From Archangium violaceum (lineage in GTDB: Bacteria; Myxococcota; Myxococcia; Myxococcales; Myxococcaceae): DNA of 64,000 nt. The position numbers and the translations under genes are program-made. This document shows positions 45,805 through 57,307 of this stretch, piece by piece (position 1 is the first letter of the stretch; each line of letters begins with the position of its first letter). A model generated the notes under the pieces. It saw only the letters and a program-made list of their open reading frames with translations, did no database searches and was not told the DNA's origin. The DNA is taken from contig NZ_CP069396.1 in the NCBI RefSeq assembly GCF_016887565.1, positions 496,001 through 560,000 on the forward strand, given 5' to 3'.

Positions 45805-47553
45805 TCAGGCGGCCGAAGCGGTTCCCGGCGCCTCACCGAGGGGCAGGTGGACGATGAAGGTCGTCCCCTGGCCCACGGAGCTGCGCACCTCGAGGCAGCC
45901 GTGGTGCGCGTCGACGATGCGGCGCACGATGGCGAGGCCGAGGCCGGTGCCGGCGGCCTTGGTGGTGTAGAAGGGCTCGAACATGCGGGCCATGACCTCG
46001 GGGGGGATGCCCGGGCCCGTGTCGGTGATGGTGAGCGAGGCCATGGTGCGGCCGCCGCACTGTTCGCGGCCCAGCTCCACGCGCAGCTCGCCGCCCTGGG
46101 GCATGGCCTGCAGGGCGTTGGTGAAGAGGTTGCTGAGGGCGAGGTGAAGCAGCTGCGGGTCCAGGAGCGTCTGGGGCAGCTGCGGGTCCAGCGCGCGTGT
46201 CACCCGCACCTGTCTGGCGCCGGGCTCCGAGCGCAGCGAGGACTCCAGAGCGCCTTCCACGACCGAGTCGAGTGCCTGGGGGAAGAGGCGGGGCTCGACG
46301 GGACGGGCGAAATCCAGCAGGCCGGTGACGAGGTGGTCCAGCCGGGCGATCTCCTCGCTCATGACGCCGAGCAGCTCCCAGGCGGTGCTGTTCTCCTCGG
46401 GGGTGGCCATGCGGGTGAGGGCGGCGACGGAGTTGGAGATGGCGGCCAGGGGGTTGCGCACCTCGTGGGCGACGCTGGCGGACAGCTCGCCGAGGGCGGC
46501 CATGCGCTCGCGGTGCACGAGGGCCCGCTGGGCGTGGGCCAGCTCCTCCAGGGACAGGTGGAGCTCGCGGTTGAGGTGGGTGGCCTTCTCCTGGGCGGCG
46601 CGGCGCTCGCGCAGGGCGGCGGCGAGCAGCAGCCCCGAGACGCCCATGGCGGCCAGGAAGGTCTGGAGGAAGACGACGCTGCGGGTGGTGGAGTGGGGCG
46701 ACACGAGCGCCGGGGAGAAGGGCCCGTTGCCGGCGAGGGTATGCAGGAGGGACAGGCCGGCGAGGATGGCGAGGGCGGCCGTGGTGCCCCGGGCCTCGAA
46801 GCGAAGGGCGGCCCAGAGGATGAAGGGGAAGGCGAGGTAGGTGACGGGGTGGTAGTCGCTGGAGTCGAAGGGGGCCCAGGAGAAGACGAGCTGCACGGTG
46901 AGGCCCAGCAGCAGCAGCAGCGCCACCAGCTCCGCCTGGCGCGCGCGGCTCCAGCCGTCGAGTCCGCGCGTGGCCCAGGTGAGCAGCGCGGGTGTCACCA
47001 GCAGCACGCCCATGGAATCGCCGACGAAGAAGACCCACCACTGACTCTTCCAGGCCGACCAGGGAATCTTCCCCAGCGACGCCAGCAGGGGGACGTTCCA
47101 GGAGGCGCTGAGCAGGGTGGTCAGCAGGGCGGCTCCCAGCAGCGCGAGCACGTCCCGCACCCGCTCCAGGGTGGGGCGGATGCCGACGTAGCGGCGCAGG
47201 AGGAAGGCCCCGAGGAGCGCCTCCAGGAGGTTGCCGGTGGAGAGGACGAAGGAGGAGAGGTGGGGCAGGCGCCCCGGCGTATAGGCGAAGGGCTCCACGA
47301 TGATGGCCACCAGCAGGAGCGCGGGCCAGGAGCGGAAGCGCGACAGCAGGAGGGCGGCGAGCGCCACGCCACTGGAGGGCCACAGGGCGGAGACGTGCTC
47401 GTCCGGGGGGACGATGCTCATGCCCAGGCGCGTGCTGGCGAAGTACACGAGCGCGAACAGCCCCACCCTCGCGAGGGGATGCCAGCGTTGGAGGATGTGC
47501 TTGGTGTCAGGCACGAAGGGGGGGTCAACGCGCGGGGCCTTCCACGCTGACAT
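45805..47553 (-). CDS. MASE1-domain sensor histidine kinase
   Basis: 582 residues. Eight to ten membrane segments in residues 25-330 form a MASE1 sensor (PPDEHVSALWPSSGVALAAL, FVVGDSMGVLLVTPALLTW-type helices). A coiled segment leads to the HisKA domain with the phospho-His in ALGELSASVAHEVRNPLAAI, and a HATPase domain with NLFTNALQAM, TDTGPGIPPEVMARMFEPFY and TGLGLAIVRRIVDAHHG. The sensor probably detects an envelope or membrane signal. No response-regulator gene is adjacent. The start at 47553 lacks a strong Shine-Dalgarno but upstream sequence is not coding-like. An 8-bp G/C dyad (47576-47599) lies in its 73-bp promoter region. Confidence 0.9.
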   Translation of the reverse strand: MSAWKAPRVDPPFVPDTKHILQRWHPLARVGLFALVYFASTRLGMSIVPPDEHVSALWPSSGVALAALLLSRFRSWPALLLVAIIVEPFAYTPGRLPHLSSFVLSTGNLLEALLGAFLLRRYVGIRPTLERVRDVLALLGAALLTTLLSASWNVPLLASLGKIPWSAWKSQWWVFFVGDSMGVLLVTPALLTWATRGLDGWSRARQAELVALLLLLGLTVQLVFSWAPFDSSDYHPVTYLAFPFILWAALRFEARGTTAALAILAGLSLLHTLAGNGPFSPALVSPHSTTRSVVFLQTFLAAMGVSGLLLAAALRERRAAQEKATHLNRELHLSLEELAHAQRALVHRERMAALGELSASVAHEVRNPLAAISNSVAALTRMATPEENSTAWELLGVMSEEIARLDHLVTGLLDFARPVEPRLFPQALDSVVEGALESSLRSEPGARQVRVTRALDPQLPQTLLDPQLLHLALSNLFTNALQAMPQGGELRVELGREQCGGRTMASLTITDTGPGIPPEVMARMFEPFYTTKAAGTGLGLAIVRRIVDAHHGCLEVRSSVGQGTTFIVHLPLGEAPGTASAA

Positions 47554-47626
47554 GAAGACAGGGATGAGGCAAACACCCCCACCCCCCGGACGGTGGGGGC
47601 CGGTGTCGATGATATGACAGAGGGCC

Positions 47627-48259
47627 ATGTTCTTCCTGCGAGCGGATGGATGGCCAGCCCTGGCCCTGGCTCTCGTGCTGTGCGTGGTGCCCCTGACGTC
47701 GCGTGCGGCGCCGGAGTCGGCGCGCTTGCTGCCGGAGCAACCGGCGTCGGCGATGATTGTGGACAACCCGGTGAAGTGGATGGCGCTGGAGCTGGCGACG
47801 GGAGCGGGCGCGGCGGTGGTGTCGGTGCCGGCGACGCTGGCGCTGAGCGCGTGGGTGGGCTCGCTGTCGAGCAACCTGGTGCTGGCGGCCGCGCCGGCGA
47901 TGCTGTTGTTGGTGGCGCTGCCGCCGCTGGCGGTGGCGGGGGCGCAGTGGTTCGTCGGCAACCTGTTGCAGCCGGGCAGCGTGCGTCTGCAGCCGGCGGT
48001 GTGGGTGGCGCTCGGGGTGCACGTGTTGGCGGTGACGGGCGCGGTGCTGCTGGGGGCCACGGTGCACGACCTGGGCAACGCGGCGCTCTTCACGCTGGTG
48101 GAGGCGGTGCTGCTGCCCACGGCGGTGACGCTGACGATGCGCGCGACGTCTCCGGCCCCGCTGCCCTCGGCGCCCCGCGTTCCCGAGCCGCCGCGCTCCG
48201 TGGTGGAAGCCACCGCCTCGCGCGCGCTGGTGGTGCCCCTGCTGCGTCACACGTTCTGA
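47627..48259 (+). CDS. Membrane protein of unknown function
   Basis: 210 residues with a signal peptide-like first helix (LALALVLCVVPLTSRAAPE) and about three further hydrophobic segments (LELATGAGAAVVSVPATLAL, AAAPAMLLLVALPPLAVA and WVALGVHVLAVTGAVLLG). The middle part resembles DUF-type proteins that pair with outer-membrane biogenesis genes, but I cannot name a family. AGAGGG precedes the ATG. It is divergent from the MASE1 kinase and 17 bp upstream of the serine hydrolase on the same strand. Confidence 0.6.
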   Translation: MFFLRADGWPALALALVLCVVPLTSRAAPESARLLPEQPASAMIVDNPVKWMALELATGAGAAVVSVPATLALSAWVGSLSSNLVLAAAPAMLLLVALPPLAVAGAQWFVGNLLQPGSVRLQPAVWVALGVHVLAVTGAVLLGATVHDLGNAALFTLVEAVLLPTAVTLTMRATSPAPLPSAPRVPEPPRSVVEATASRALVVPLLRHTF

Positions 48260-48276
48260 ATCCCACCCGAGCTCCC

Positions 48277-49452
48277 ATGCATCGACACCCCTCCCGCGAC
48301 AAGTTCTGGCTGCCCGCGCTGGCGGCCCTGGCGCTGTCTTCCGCGTTGCCCGCGAGGGCCGCCGAGTGTCCCACCGGTCTCACGTGGCCCACGGAGGGCT
48401 GGCCCGATGGCCGGGCCGAGGTGGCCTCGGCGAGGGCGGCTCAGATCCAGGCCCTGGAGGACTATGCCTTCACGCTCCAGGGTGAGGACGAGGAGCGCAA
48501 GGGCGTGCGCACGGATGGGCTGCTCCTCATCCACAAGGGACGGGTGGTGTACGAGCGCTACGGGCGTGGCTTCGACGCGAGCAAGAGGCACCTGTCCTGG
48601 TCGGTGTCGAAGAGCTTCACCAGCGCGCTCGCGGGTATCGCGGTGAAGCGGGGCGCGGTGGCGCTGGACGACTCCATCTGCGAGTACGTGAAGGCGAGGC
48701 GGCAGGAGAGCTGCGCCATCACCGTGCGCAACCTGCTGGAGTTCTCCTCGGGGCTGGACTGGCGGGAGGACTACGAGAACGGCGGCAGCTACCAGACGTC
48801 CTCGGTGCTGGCGATGCTGTACGGCGAGGGCCGCCAGGACATGGCGTCCTTCGTCACCGGGCACGAGCTGAGTGACAAGCCGGGCACGTCGTGGAGGTAC
48901 TCGTCCGGGGATGCGACGCTGCTCGCCGGGGTGTTGGACGCGGCGCTGCGGCCCTCGCTGGGCAAGGACTGGGCGTGGACGCTGCTGCTCGACGTGCTGG
49001 GGATGAAGAGCGCCACCTGGGAGCGGGACGGCAAGGGCGTGGTGGTGGGCTCCTCGTACTTGCATGCCACGCCGCGAGACCTGGCGAAGCTGGGCTTCCT
49101 CTACCTCCATGACGGGTGCTGGGCGGGTGGGCGGGTGTTGCCGGCGAACTGGGTGACTCAGTCCACGCAGGTGTCCGAGCCCATCCGCCTGAAGTCCTAC
49201 GAGCGCGGCTCCGATGACGTGCAGGGCTGGCAGTGGTGGCTCAACCGTCCCATTCCCGGCGTACAGGCGGAGCTGCCCTGGCCGAGCGTGCCCGAGGGCG
49301 CCTACGCGGCACGTGGACACTGGGGGCAGTCCATCACCGTCATCCCCTCGAAGGAGCTGATCGTGGTCCGGACCGCGGACGACCGGGACGGGAGCTTCTC
49401 CCTGGACACGTTGCTGAAGCTGTCCCTCGCGGTGGTGGAGGAACTGCCATGA
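48277..49452 (+). CDS. Exported serine hydrolase, class C beta-lactamase/DD-peptidase fold
   Basis: 391 residues with a signal peptide (LPALAALALSSALPARAA). The catalytic SxxK tetrad is SVSK in HLSWSVSKSFTSALAG. The second motif is YSSGD (Tyr-Ser-Ser in place of YxN), and a late RGHWGQSI replaces KTG, as in many class C-like esterases. These enzymes act as peptidoglycan D,D-hydrolases, esterases or amide hydrolases; the substrate is not fixed by sequence. Its stop overlaps the ATG of the following lipoprotein gene (ATGA), so both are coupled. Confidence 0.85.
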   Translation: MHRHPSRDKFWLPALAALALSSALPARAAECPTGLTWPTEGWPDGRAEVASARAAQIQALEDYAFTLQGEDEERKGVRTDGLLLIHKGRVVYERYGRGFDASKRHLSWSVSKSFTSALAGIAVKRGAVALDDSICEYVKARRQESCAITVRNLLEFSSGLDWREDYENGGSYQTSSVLAMLYGEGRQDMASFVTGHELSDKPGTSWRYSSGDATLLAGVLDAALRPSLGKDWAWTLLLDVLGMKSATWERDGKGVVVGSSYLHATPRDLAKLGFLYLHDGCWAGGRVLPANWVTQSTQVSEPIRLKSYERGSDDVQGWQWWLNRPIPGVQAELPWPSVPEGAYAARGHWGQSITVIPSKELIVVRTADDRDGSFSLDTLLKLSLAVVEELP

Positions 49453-49766
49453 AGACCTGGAGCCGGGTGACGGGGTTGCTCGCGTGTGGCGCGATCCTCT
49501 CCTGCGGGGAGAGCGACACGGTGCGGCGTCCCTACGACAACAATGACCTGCAGCTCGTGACTTCGTACACGGCGAAGGACTTCTGCTCCTGCGTCTTCGT
49601 GATGGAGATGAGCGAGGAGTATTGCCGGCGCTGGACGAAGGCGAGCCCCGCGGTGGCCACGGTGCACGTGGACTACAAGGAGCGCACGGTGCGGACGGCC
49701 GCGGCGCTGCTGTGGGGCGAGAAGGCCCGCTTCGTCAGCGAGCGCGACGGCTGCGTGCTGGAGTAG
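49449..49766 (+). CDS. Small Cys-containing lipoprotein
   Basis: 105 residues. The signal peptide ends in a lipobox AILSC. The mature chain has four Cys (FCSCVF, EYCRRW, DGCVLE), probably as two disulfides, and a beta-rich second half. It overlaps the serine hydrolase gene by four bases and is probably a coupled partner of that enzyme. No family recognised. Confidence 0.65.
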   Translation: MKTWSRVTGLLACGAILSCGESDTVRRPYDNNDLQLVTSYTAKDFCSCVFVMEMSEEYCRRWTKASPAVATVHVDYKERTVRTAAALLWGEKARFVSERDGCVLE

Positions 49767-49873
49767 GTGTCCGTCTTCGAGCCTGGGTGGACAGATGGAG
49801 CGGGAGGTGCCCGTGAGTGCCGGTCTATCCAGGTCTCGAGTCGTGCGGTGTTGGGTGGCCCTGTTCGCAGTAA

Positions 49874-50590
49874 GTGAATCACCCGCGCAGCGAGGCCTTC
49901 TACAACAAGGAGACGCTCTTCGGCATCCTGGCGAAGGCGGCTCTCGGAGAGCCCGCCCTCCTGCTTCCGAATGAGCGCAATCTGCGTCCCGACATCACCG
50001 ACATCACCGTCTGGGTCGTCTTCGAGATCAAACCCTCGGGTGAACAGGGCCTCCAGGAAGGGCGGCAGGATGTGCGGACCTATCTGGCCGCGCTGAACCG
50101 GGTCGTGGCTCCAGAAATGAGCTTCTCGGGAGGGACGGATTTCCGAGGACAGATCCTGATCCGTTTCGCTCAGGGGCAATATATCTGGCGCTTGGAGTGG
50201 CAGACCACCGAACCCGGAGTGGTCCAGTATCGGTGGAACCGAAGTCAGCAACGCTTCGAATCAGAAGCAGCCGCGTATCAGGCCGGGCAGTGGGTGGAGC
50301 TCACCGTTCAGGAGATGCAGCAATACGGTGGGTGGGTGGGACAGGCCGTTGAAGGCATGGTCACCCGACGCGAGCAACTCGCCACGTTCAGCGGAAGCGT
50401 GGGCCTGGTCATCCACGTCATCGGCGATGTCGCGACGGCCGTTTTCTCGAGTGTGACCTTCGGCGGGATGGGCTCGGGCTCCGGGGCTCGGCAGCCCCCT
50501 ACCCAGGGGGGTGGACAGGTCATCCCCTTTCCCGCGCGGCCTCCACCCACCGCGCCTCCTGCGAAGATGCCCGCCGCCGCGGGCATGTGA
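49874..50590 (+). CDS. Putative nuclease toxin module (restriction-endonuclease-like)
   Basis: 238 residues with a GTG start directly after an in-frame stop and no good Shine-Dalgarno. Residues about 30-75 carry LRPDITDITVWVVFEIKPSG followed by EQGLQEGRQDVRTYLAALN, a PD-(D/E)xK-type arrangement (Asp in RPDITD, then ExK in EIK, then a Gln/Arg helix) as in Tox-REase domains. The centre is beta-rich. A hydrophobic helix occurs near residue 175 (SVGLVIHVIGDVATAVFSSV), and the end is Pro-rich and disordered. There is no signal peptide, so it may be a toxin module whose secretion leader is missing. The stop overlaps the start of the next gene (GTGA). The toxin role is inferred. Confidence 0.55.
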   Translation: MNHPRSEAFYNKETLFGILAKAALGEPALLLPNERNLRPDITDITVWVVFEIKPSGEQGLQEGRQDVRTYLAALNRVVAPEMSFSGGTDFRGQILIRFAQGQYIWRLEWQTTEPGVVQYRWNRSQQRFESEAAAYQAGQWVELTVQEMQQYGGWVGQAVEGMVTRREQLATFSGSVGLVIHVIGDVATAVFSSVTFGGMGSGSGARQPPTQGGGQVIPFPARPPPTAPPAKMPAAAGM

Positions 50591-51417
50591 CATTTGATAG
50601 GACGTGCCTCCATATGGCGCCTGGGCAGTCTCCCTCTCTTCAGATGCCGTCCTTCCTCCATGGCCTCTACCCCGAGGTCCATCGGAAGACGCGAACGGAG
50701 GGACTCCGGTGTGGCGAGCAGTACCGGAAGGACGGTTCCTTTCCTCCTCCCCGAGAGCTGTTGGAGGTGCCACCGGGTGAGGTCGTGGTCGCACACGACG
50801 TCGTTGATTTTCAGCGAGAGCGCCCCGTCTGGCGGCTGCACCTGATCTCTCGCGTCATGGAAGGACTGTACGAGGCCCTGGATTGGCAGAGCCCAATCCC
50901 CGTGAGGGATGCCTACGAGGAGTTCTGTCGCGAAACGGCCTGGGGTGCGTTGTACTTCGCCATCTCGCCCACGGCACCGAAGAGCGCGGAACGTACGGCA
51001 CTGCGCCTCCAGGCCGTCCTGCGTTTCTGGGAGCCGCTCCAGTCCGCGCGCTACCTCTTCAGCTCCCCACGGGCCGCGCTCACCTTGGAAGAACTGATGA
51101 GGGCCTCCTGCGACTGGGCCATGGATGCGTGGTGCCCCGAGGGCGAGGATTCGGTACGTGCACGTCTGGAGTCGGCGGCGGCCCGGATGGCCCGAGCGAC
51201 GCGGGAGGACAGCATCGAGGCCATTCTTCGCGAGATGCCGCGGGCGCTCGTACATGCCCGCGATTTGAAGCACCGGGACGTGGTGGGTGATCCCCTTCTC
51301 CTGCGCGAGCGTCTCGCGGCGCTCGACCCACGCGCGTTCGACCGGGTGTCCGGTGCCTGCACGTCGGATGTGCTCGCGCTGCTGTATGCCTGGGATCGGC
51401 AGCTCGGAAAGCACTAG
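50587..51417 (+). CDS. Unknown protein, probable immunity or partner of the preceding module
   Basis: 276 residues with a GTG start overlapping the preceding stop by four bases. It is largely alpha-helical and charged, with several Trp (PVWRLHLISRVMEGLYEALD, CDWAMDAWC). No signal peptide, membrane segment or known motif is visible. Tight translational coupling to the REase-like protein is the arrangement of toxin and immunity genes in polymorphic toxin loci. The immunity role is inferred from that context only. It ends 3 bp from the convergent sigma-54 activator gene. Confidence 0.5.
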   Translation: MTFDRTCLHMAPGQSPSLQMPSFLHGLYPEVHRKTRTEGLRCGEQYRKDGSFPPPRELLEVPPGEVVVAHDVVDFQRERPVWRLHLISRVMEGLYEALDWQSPIPVRDAYEEFCRETAWGALYFAISPTAPKSAERTALRLQAVLRFWEPLQSARYLFSSPRAALTLEELMRASCDWAMDAWCPEGEDSVRARLESAAARMARATREDSIEAILREMPRALVHARDLKHRDVVGDPLLLRERLAALDPRAFDRVSGACTSDVLALLYAWDRQLGKH

Positions 51418-51420
51418 TCC

Positions 51421-53235
<1,815 letters not shown>

Positions 53236-53640
53236 CTCTGATGCGCTCCCGCGTCAACGGTGAAGCCAGGGCGGAATTCCAGAGAAATCAAGAGAATGGC
53301 TTTTCGTCCAGAGGGGGCGACCGCGGGCGAGGGTGCTGGCTCGGTGGGCGTCGGGGCGCCCTGCTTCAATTCCGAAGCACCTCTCGGGCTGGTGGTGGAG
53401 GGGAGACGATTCGCGCCATTGCGTACAGATACAGCCATTGTATGCGCGGGTGTCGCGGAGGCTGACAGGGGGGGTCGAGCCAGTGTGAGGGAGCGCGCAC
53501 TCGGGGAGGGGGAGTCGTCGGCCAGGAGACGCGAGAAGAGGAGGGAGAGCGGTGCCGGCTGCGAGAGGCGTGGTTAGGGTGGACCATGAGCGCTTCGCGG
53601 CGGGCGGAGCCCGGGGTCCGGCGCACCTGGAGGGAGAGGG
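53236..53640. other. Divergent intergenic region, 405 bp
   Basis: The gap separates the sigma-54 activator gene from the first DUF2378 gene. I see a 6-bp dyad TGCTTC/GAAGCA at 53362-53379 and a promoter-like TTGCGT, 16 nt, TATGCG at 53419-53446 toward the DUF2378 gene. On the other strand TACAAT at 53437-53442 could be a -10 for the activator gene. No sigma-54 consensus (TGGC...TGC with the right spacing) is obvious. The rest is GC-rich without an evident gene. Confidence 0.4.
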
Positions 53641-54273
53641 ATGGTGCCAATGAGCACGAGCATCTGTGAGGTCGGGGTGGACCGGGGCACGCAGGATTTG
53701 CGCGGGGACCTGGAGCGGAAGCTCTCGCTGGCGACGCCCATGGACACGGTGCGGGGCATGTTCTGCCTGGGCACGCTGGATGCGGTGAGGTCGCTGGCGG
53801 GCGAGGCGGCCATGCGCCTGTGCGTGGAGGCGGGAGGCGAGCCGCGCTTCGTGGAGTTCTTCAACTACCCGGTGAGCACCTACCTGAGGGTGAACGACGC
53901 GGCGGCGCGGGTGCTGGAGCCGAGGTGCGGCGGGTGGGAGGAGGCGCAGCGGCAGCTGGGGCGGCGCGCCACGGCGGACATGCTGCGCTCGGCGGCGGGC
54001 AAGGCGTTGATGATGCTCTGCAAGGGCGAGTCGCGGCGGCTGATGGGGATATTGCCCTCGGCGTACCGGTCGGCGGTGAGCTACGGGGACCGCTCGGTGG
54101 TGTGGGATGGGGCCTCGCGTGGCCGCATCCTGATGAGGCGCGACTTCATGCCGAGCGCGTACCACGAGGGCGTGCTGATGGCGGCGCTGGAGCAGGTGAA
54201 CGCGCGCTCGGTGTCGGTGCGGGCCTGGAGGATGGGGGTGCTCGACTGTGAGTACCTCGTCTGCTGGCAGTAG
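53641..54273 (+). CDS. DUF2378 (TIGR02265) family protein, first of two
   Basis: 210 residues. The family features are MDTVRGMFCLGTLDAVRSLA, the FVEFFNYPVSTYLRVNDAAA segment, GWEEAQRQLGRRATADMLRS and the RRDFMPSAYHEGVLMAALEQ region near the end. TIGR02265/DUF2378 proteins form a large paralogous family restricted to Myxococcus and relatives; their function is unknown. The protein is soluble and mixed alpha/beta. AGGGAGAGGG lies before the ATG; a second in-frame ATG three codons later is also possible. Its paralogue follows after 241 bp. Confidence 0.85.
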   Translation: MVPMSTSICEVGVDRGTQDLRGDLERKLSLATPMDTVRGMFCLGTLDAVRSLAGEAAMRLCVEAGGEPRFVEFFNYPVSTYLRVNDAAARVLEPRCGGWEEAQRQLGRRATADMLRSAAGKALMMLCKGESRRLMGILPSAYRSAVSYGDRSVVWDGASRGRILMRRDFMPSAYHEGVLMAALEQVNARSVSVRAWRMGVLDCEYLVCWQ

Positions 54274-54514
54274 CGCGGGCGCAAGCTTTGCGCCTCGGTG
54301 AGGCGCGGGCGCGTGCAGGATTTTCGTCCCGTGGGCCAGGTGGGTGTCGGCCAATGGACTCACGATGGGACGGGGGGTGCTGGGGGGCCACGAAGTGTGG
54401 AATGGCGGACGGAATGGGTCCGCATGGACCCTCACGGCACATGGGATGCAGCGGGAAGCGCCTCACGCGTGGCGGAGATGGGCCGCGCATCCTCCAGCTC
54501 CGGGGTAACGGCCA

Positions 54515-55132
54515 ATGTGCATCGAGGCGGTGACGCTGTCGGAAGCGGCGTGCGGTTGGGAGCGGGACCTGGAGTGGAGGATGTCCAGGGCGGCACCGGA
54601 GGACACGGTGCGGGGACTGTTCTTCAACAGCGTGCTGACGGCGGTGAGGAAGCTGGGGTGCGAGGCGGCGGTGAGGAGCTGCCATGAGGCGGGTGGAGAG
54701 GGGCGGTTCCTCGACTTCTATAGCTACCCGCTGAGGACGTTCCTGCGGCTGTTGGGGTGCGCGGCGCGGGAGCTGGGAGCGAGGATGGGAGGAGGCGAGG
54801 CGGTGCTGCGCGAGCTGGGGCGGCACGCGAACGCGGGCTTCCTGGCCTCGCCGGTGGGGCGGATGGCGGTGCTGATGTCCTACGGCAGCCCGAGACGGAT
54901 GATGGAGAGCATGCCGGACATGTACCGGCACTCGCTGAGCTTCGGGGAGCAGTGGGTGGTGTGGACGGGGCAGAGCCGGGGCCGCTTCGTGTTGAGGGGA
55001 GACTTCCTGCCGTCGGCGTGCCACGAGGGCGTGCTGGAGGCGATGTTGGAGTCATCGGGCGGACGCCGGGTGCGGGTGTCGCGCGAGTGGACGCACGAGT
55101 TGGATGGGGAGTACGCGTTCAGCTGGGGGTAG
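54515..55132 (+). CDS. DUF2378 (TIGR02265) family protein, second of two
   Basis: 205 residues, homologous to the preceding gene: EDTVRGLFFNSVLTAVRKLG against MDTVRGMFCLGTLDAVRSLA, FLDFYSYPLRTFLRLLGCAA and RGDFLPSACHEGVLEAMLES align at the same positions. The two diverge enough that the duplication is not recent. Function is unknown. rnhA follows 15 bp later on the same strand. Confidence 0.85.
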   Translation: MCIEAVTLSEAACGWERDLEWRMSRAAPEDTVRGLFFNSVLTAVRKLGCEAAVRSCHEAGGEGRFLDFYSYPLRTFLRLLGCAARELGARMGGGEAVLRELGRHANAGFLASPVGRMAVLMSYGSPRRMMESMPDMYRHSLSFGEQWVVWTGQSRGRFVLRGDFLPSACHEGVLEAMLESSGGRRVRVSREWTHELDGEYAFSWG

Positions 55133-55147
55133 GATGGAGGGCCTCGC

Positions 55148-55636
55148 ATGTCCCTACCCCTGGTCCACATCTATTGTGATGGCGCGTGCTCACCGAACCC
55201 TGGCATTGGAGGCTGGGGTTCCATCCTGATTTCGCCGGCGCACGGCAACGCGAGGCGGGAGCTGAGCGGGGGGGAGCCGGAGACGACGAACAACCGGATG
55301 GAGCTGACGGCGGCGCTGATGGCGCTGAGGGCGTTGAAGGCGCCGTGCCGGGTGGAGCTCTTCACGGATTCAAAGTACGTGCGCAACGCCTTCGAGGAGA
55401 AGTGGCTGGAGAAGTGGCAGCGCACGGGTTGGAAGACCTCGAGCAAGCAGCCGGTGCAGAACGAGGACCTGTGGAGGGCGCTGTTGGAGCAGACGAAGGT
55501 GCACCAGGTTCGATGGAACTGGGTGCGAGGGCACGCGGGGCACGAGGAGAACGAGAGAGCGGACGCGTTGGCGGTGGCGGCGAGGCTGGCCCTGGCGGCG
55601 AAATACCCCTCTCCCTCTGGGAGAGGGACGGGGTGA
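55148..55636 (+). CDS. rnhA: Ribonuclease HI
   Basis: 162 residues; Escherichia coli RNase HI has 155. The enzyme removes RNA from RNA-DNA hybrids. The four catalytic acids are present: [11 protein letters not shown] (Asp), [13 protein letters not shown] (Glu), [13 protein letters not shown] (Asp) and ENERADALA (Asp), with the [15 protein letters not shown] loop. The last residues, [11 protein letters not shown], and the TGA stop are encoded by the 34-bp intergenic repeat at 55606-55639, so the natural C-terminus has probably been replaced or extended by its insertion. Confidence 0.95.
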   Translation: MSLPLVHIYCDGACSPNPGIGGWGSILISPAHGNARRELSGGEPETTNNRMELTAALMALRALKAPCRVELFTDSKYVRNAFEEKWLEKWQRTGWKTSSKQPVQNEDLWRALLEQTKVHQVRWNWVRGHAGHEENERADALAVAARLALAAKYPSPSGRGTG

Positions 55637-55639
55637 GGG
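55606..55639 (+). repeat. 34-bp palindromic repeat, copy 5, inside the 3' end of rnhA
   Basis: CCCCTCTCCC-TCT-GGGAGAGGG-ACG-GGGTGAGGG. It is identical to copy 1 and overlaps the rnhA coding end. The TGA of its invariant GGGTGAGGG tail serves as the rnhA stop. Confidence 0.85.
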
Positions 55640-55696
55640 TATACAGACCCGTATTCCCCCCTCGAGACGCCAGAGGAGAACAGGGAGGACCCCGAG

Positions 55697-56113
55697 ATGG
55701 ATCCGCGAACCGCGGGTGACGACGAATTCCTGGAGTCAGTGGAGACCACGAAGTGGCCAGGGGAGCACTTCGGGCACCGGGAGCACGTGAGACTGGGGTG
55801 GCTGTACCTGCGCCGTGAAGGACCGGAAGCGGGCTACGAACGGCTCCGGAGCACCATCCAGCGATACGCGGCGGCGCTAGGTGCCGCGGGCAAGTACCAC
55901 GAGACGGTGACGAGGGCGTGGAGCGCGCACGTCTACGGCGCGCTGAAGGAAACGCCGACGCTCGAGCCGTTCGAGGCCTTCCTGAAAGCACACCCGGAAC
56001 TGCTGAACGGCAGACTCCTGGAGCGCCACTACCGCAAGGAGACGCTGGACTCGGAGGCCGCGCGGCGAGAGTGGGTAACGCCAGACGTCTCGCCGCTGCC
56101 CGGGTTCCCGTGA
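55697..56113 (+). CDS. Conserved small protein, unknown
   Basis: 138 residues. Two His-containing stretches, FGHREHVRLGWLYLRREGPE and GKYHETVTRAWSAHVYGA, are spaced as in a small helical family seen in many bacteria without known function. The rest is helical and charged. GGGAGGA lies before the ATG, which supports the start. It might bind a metal through His and Glu residues. It is convergent with the MDR oxidoreductase gene. Confidence 0.65.
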   Translation: MDPRTAGDDEFLESVETTKWPGEHFGHREHVRLGWLYLRREGPEAGYERLRSTIQRYAAALGAAGKYHETVTRAWSAHVYGALKETPTLEPFEAFLKAHPELLNGRLLERHYRKETLDSEAARREWVTPDVSPLPGFP

Positions 56114-56168
56114 GGCACGGCGGAGAGGACCTGCCATCCAGAGCAGGCCCTCTCCAGGAGCACGGCCG

Positions 56169-57179
<1,011 letters not shown>

Positions 57180-57307
57180 GGTGCTCCTGTCGGGTGGGGG
57201 ACGAAAGACCTCGTCCCACGTGAAAGCCAGGGTACGGAGAGGATGCCGGAGGAGGCGTTTCGATTCAGAGAGAACTGGCCAGGGAGCGTACGAGACAGCA
57301 CGATGAG

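Noticed and set aside
47554-48213. A 220-residue upstream extension of the MASE1 kinase
   Set aside because: It is antisense to the membrane-protein gene at 47627-48259, is low-complexity, and the membrane helices begin after 47553.
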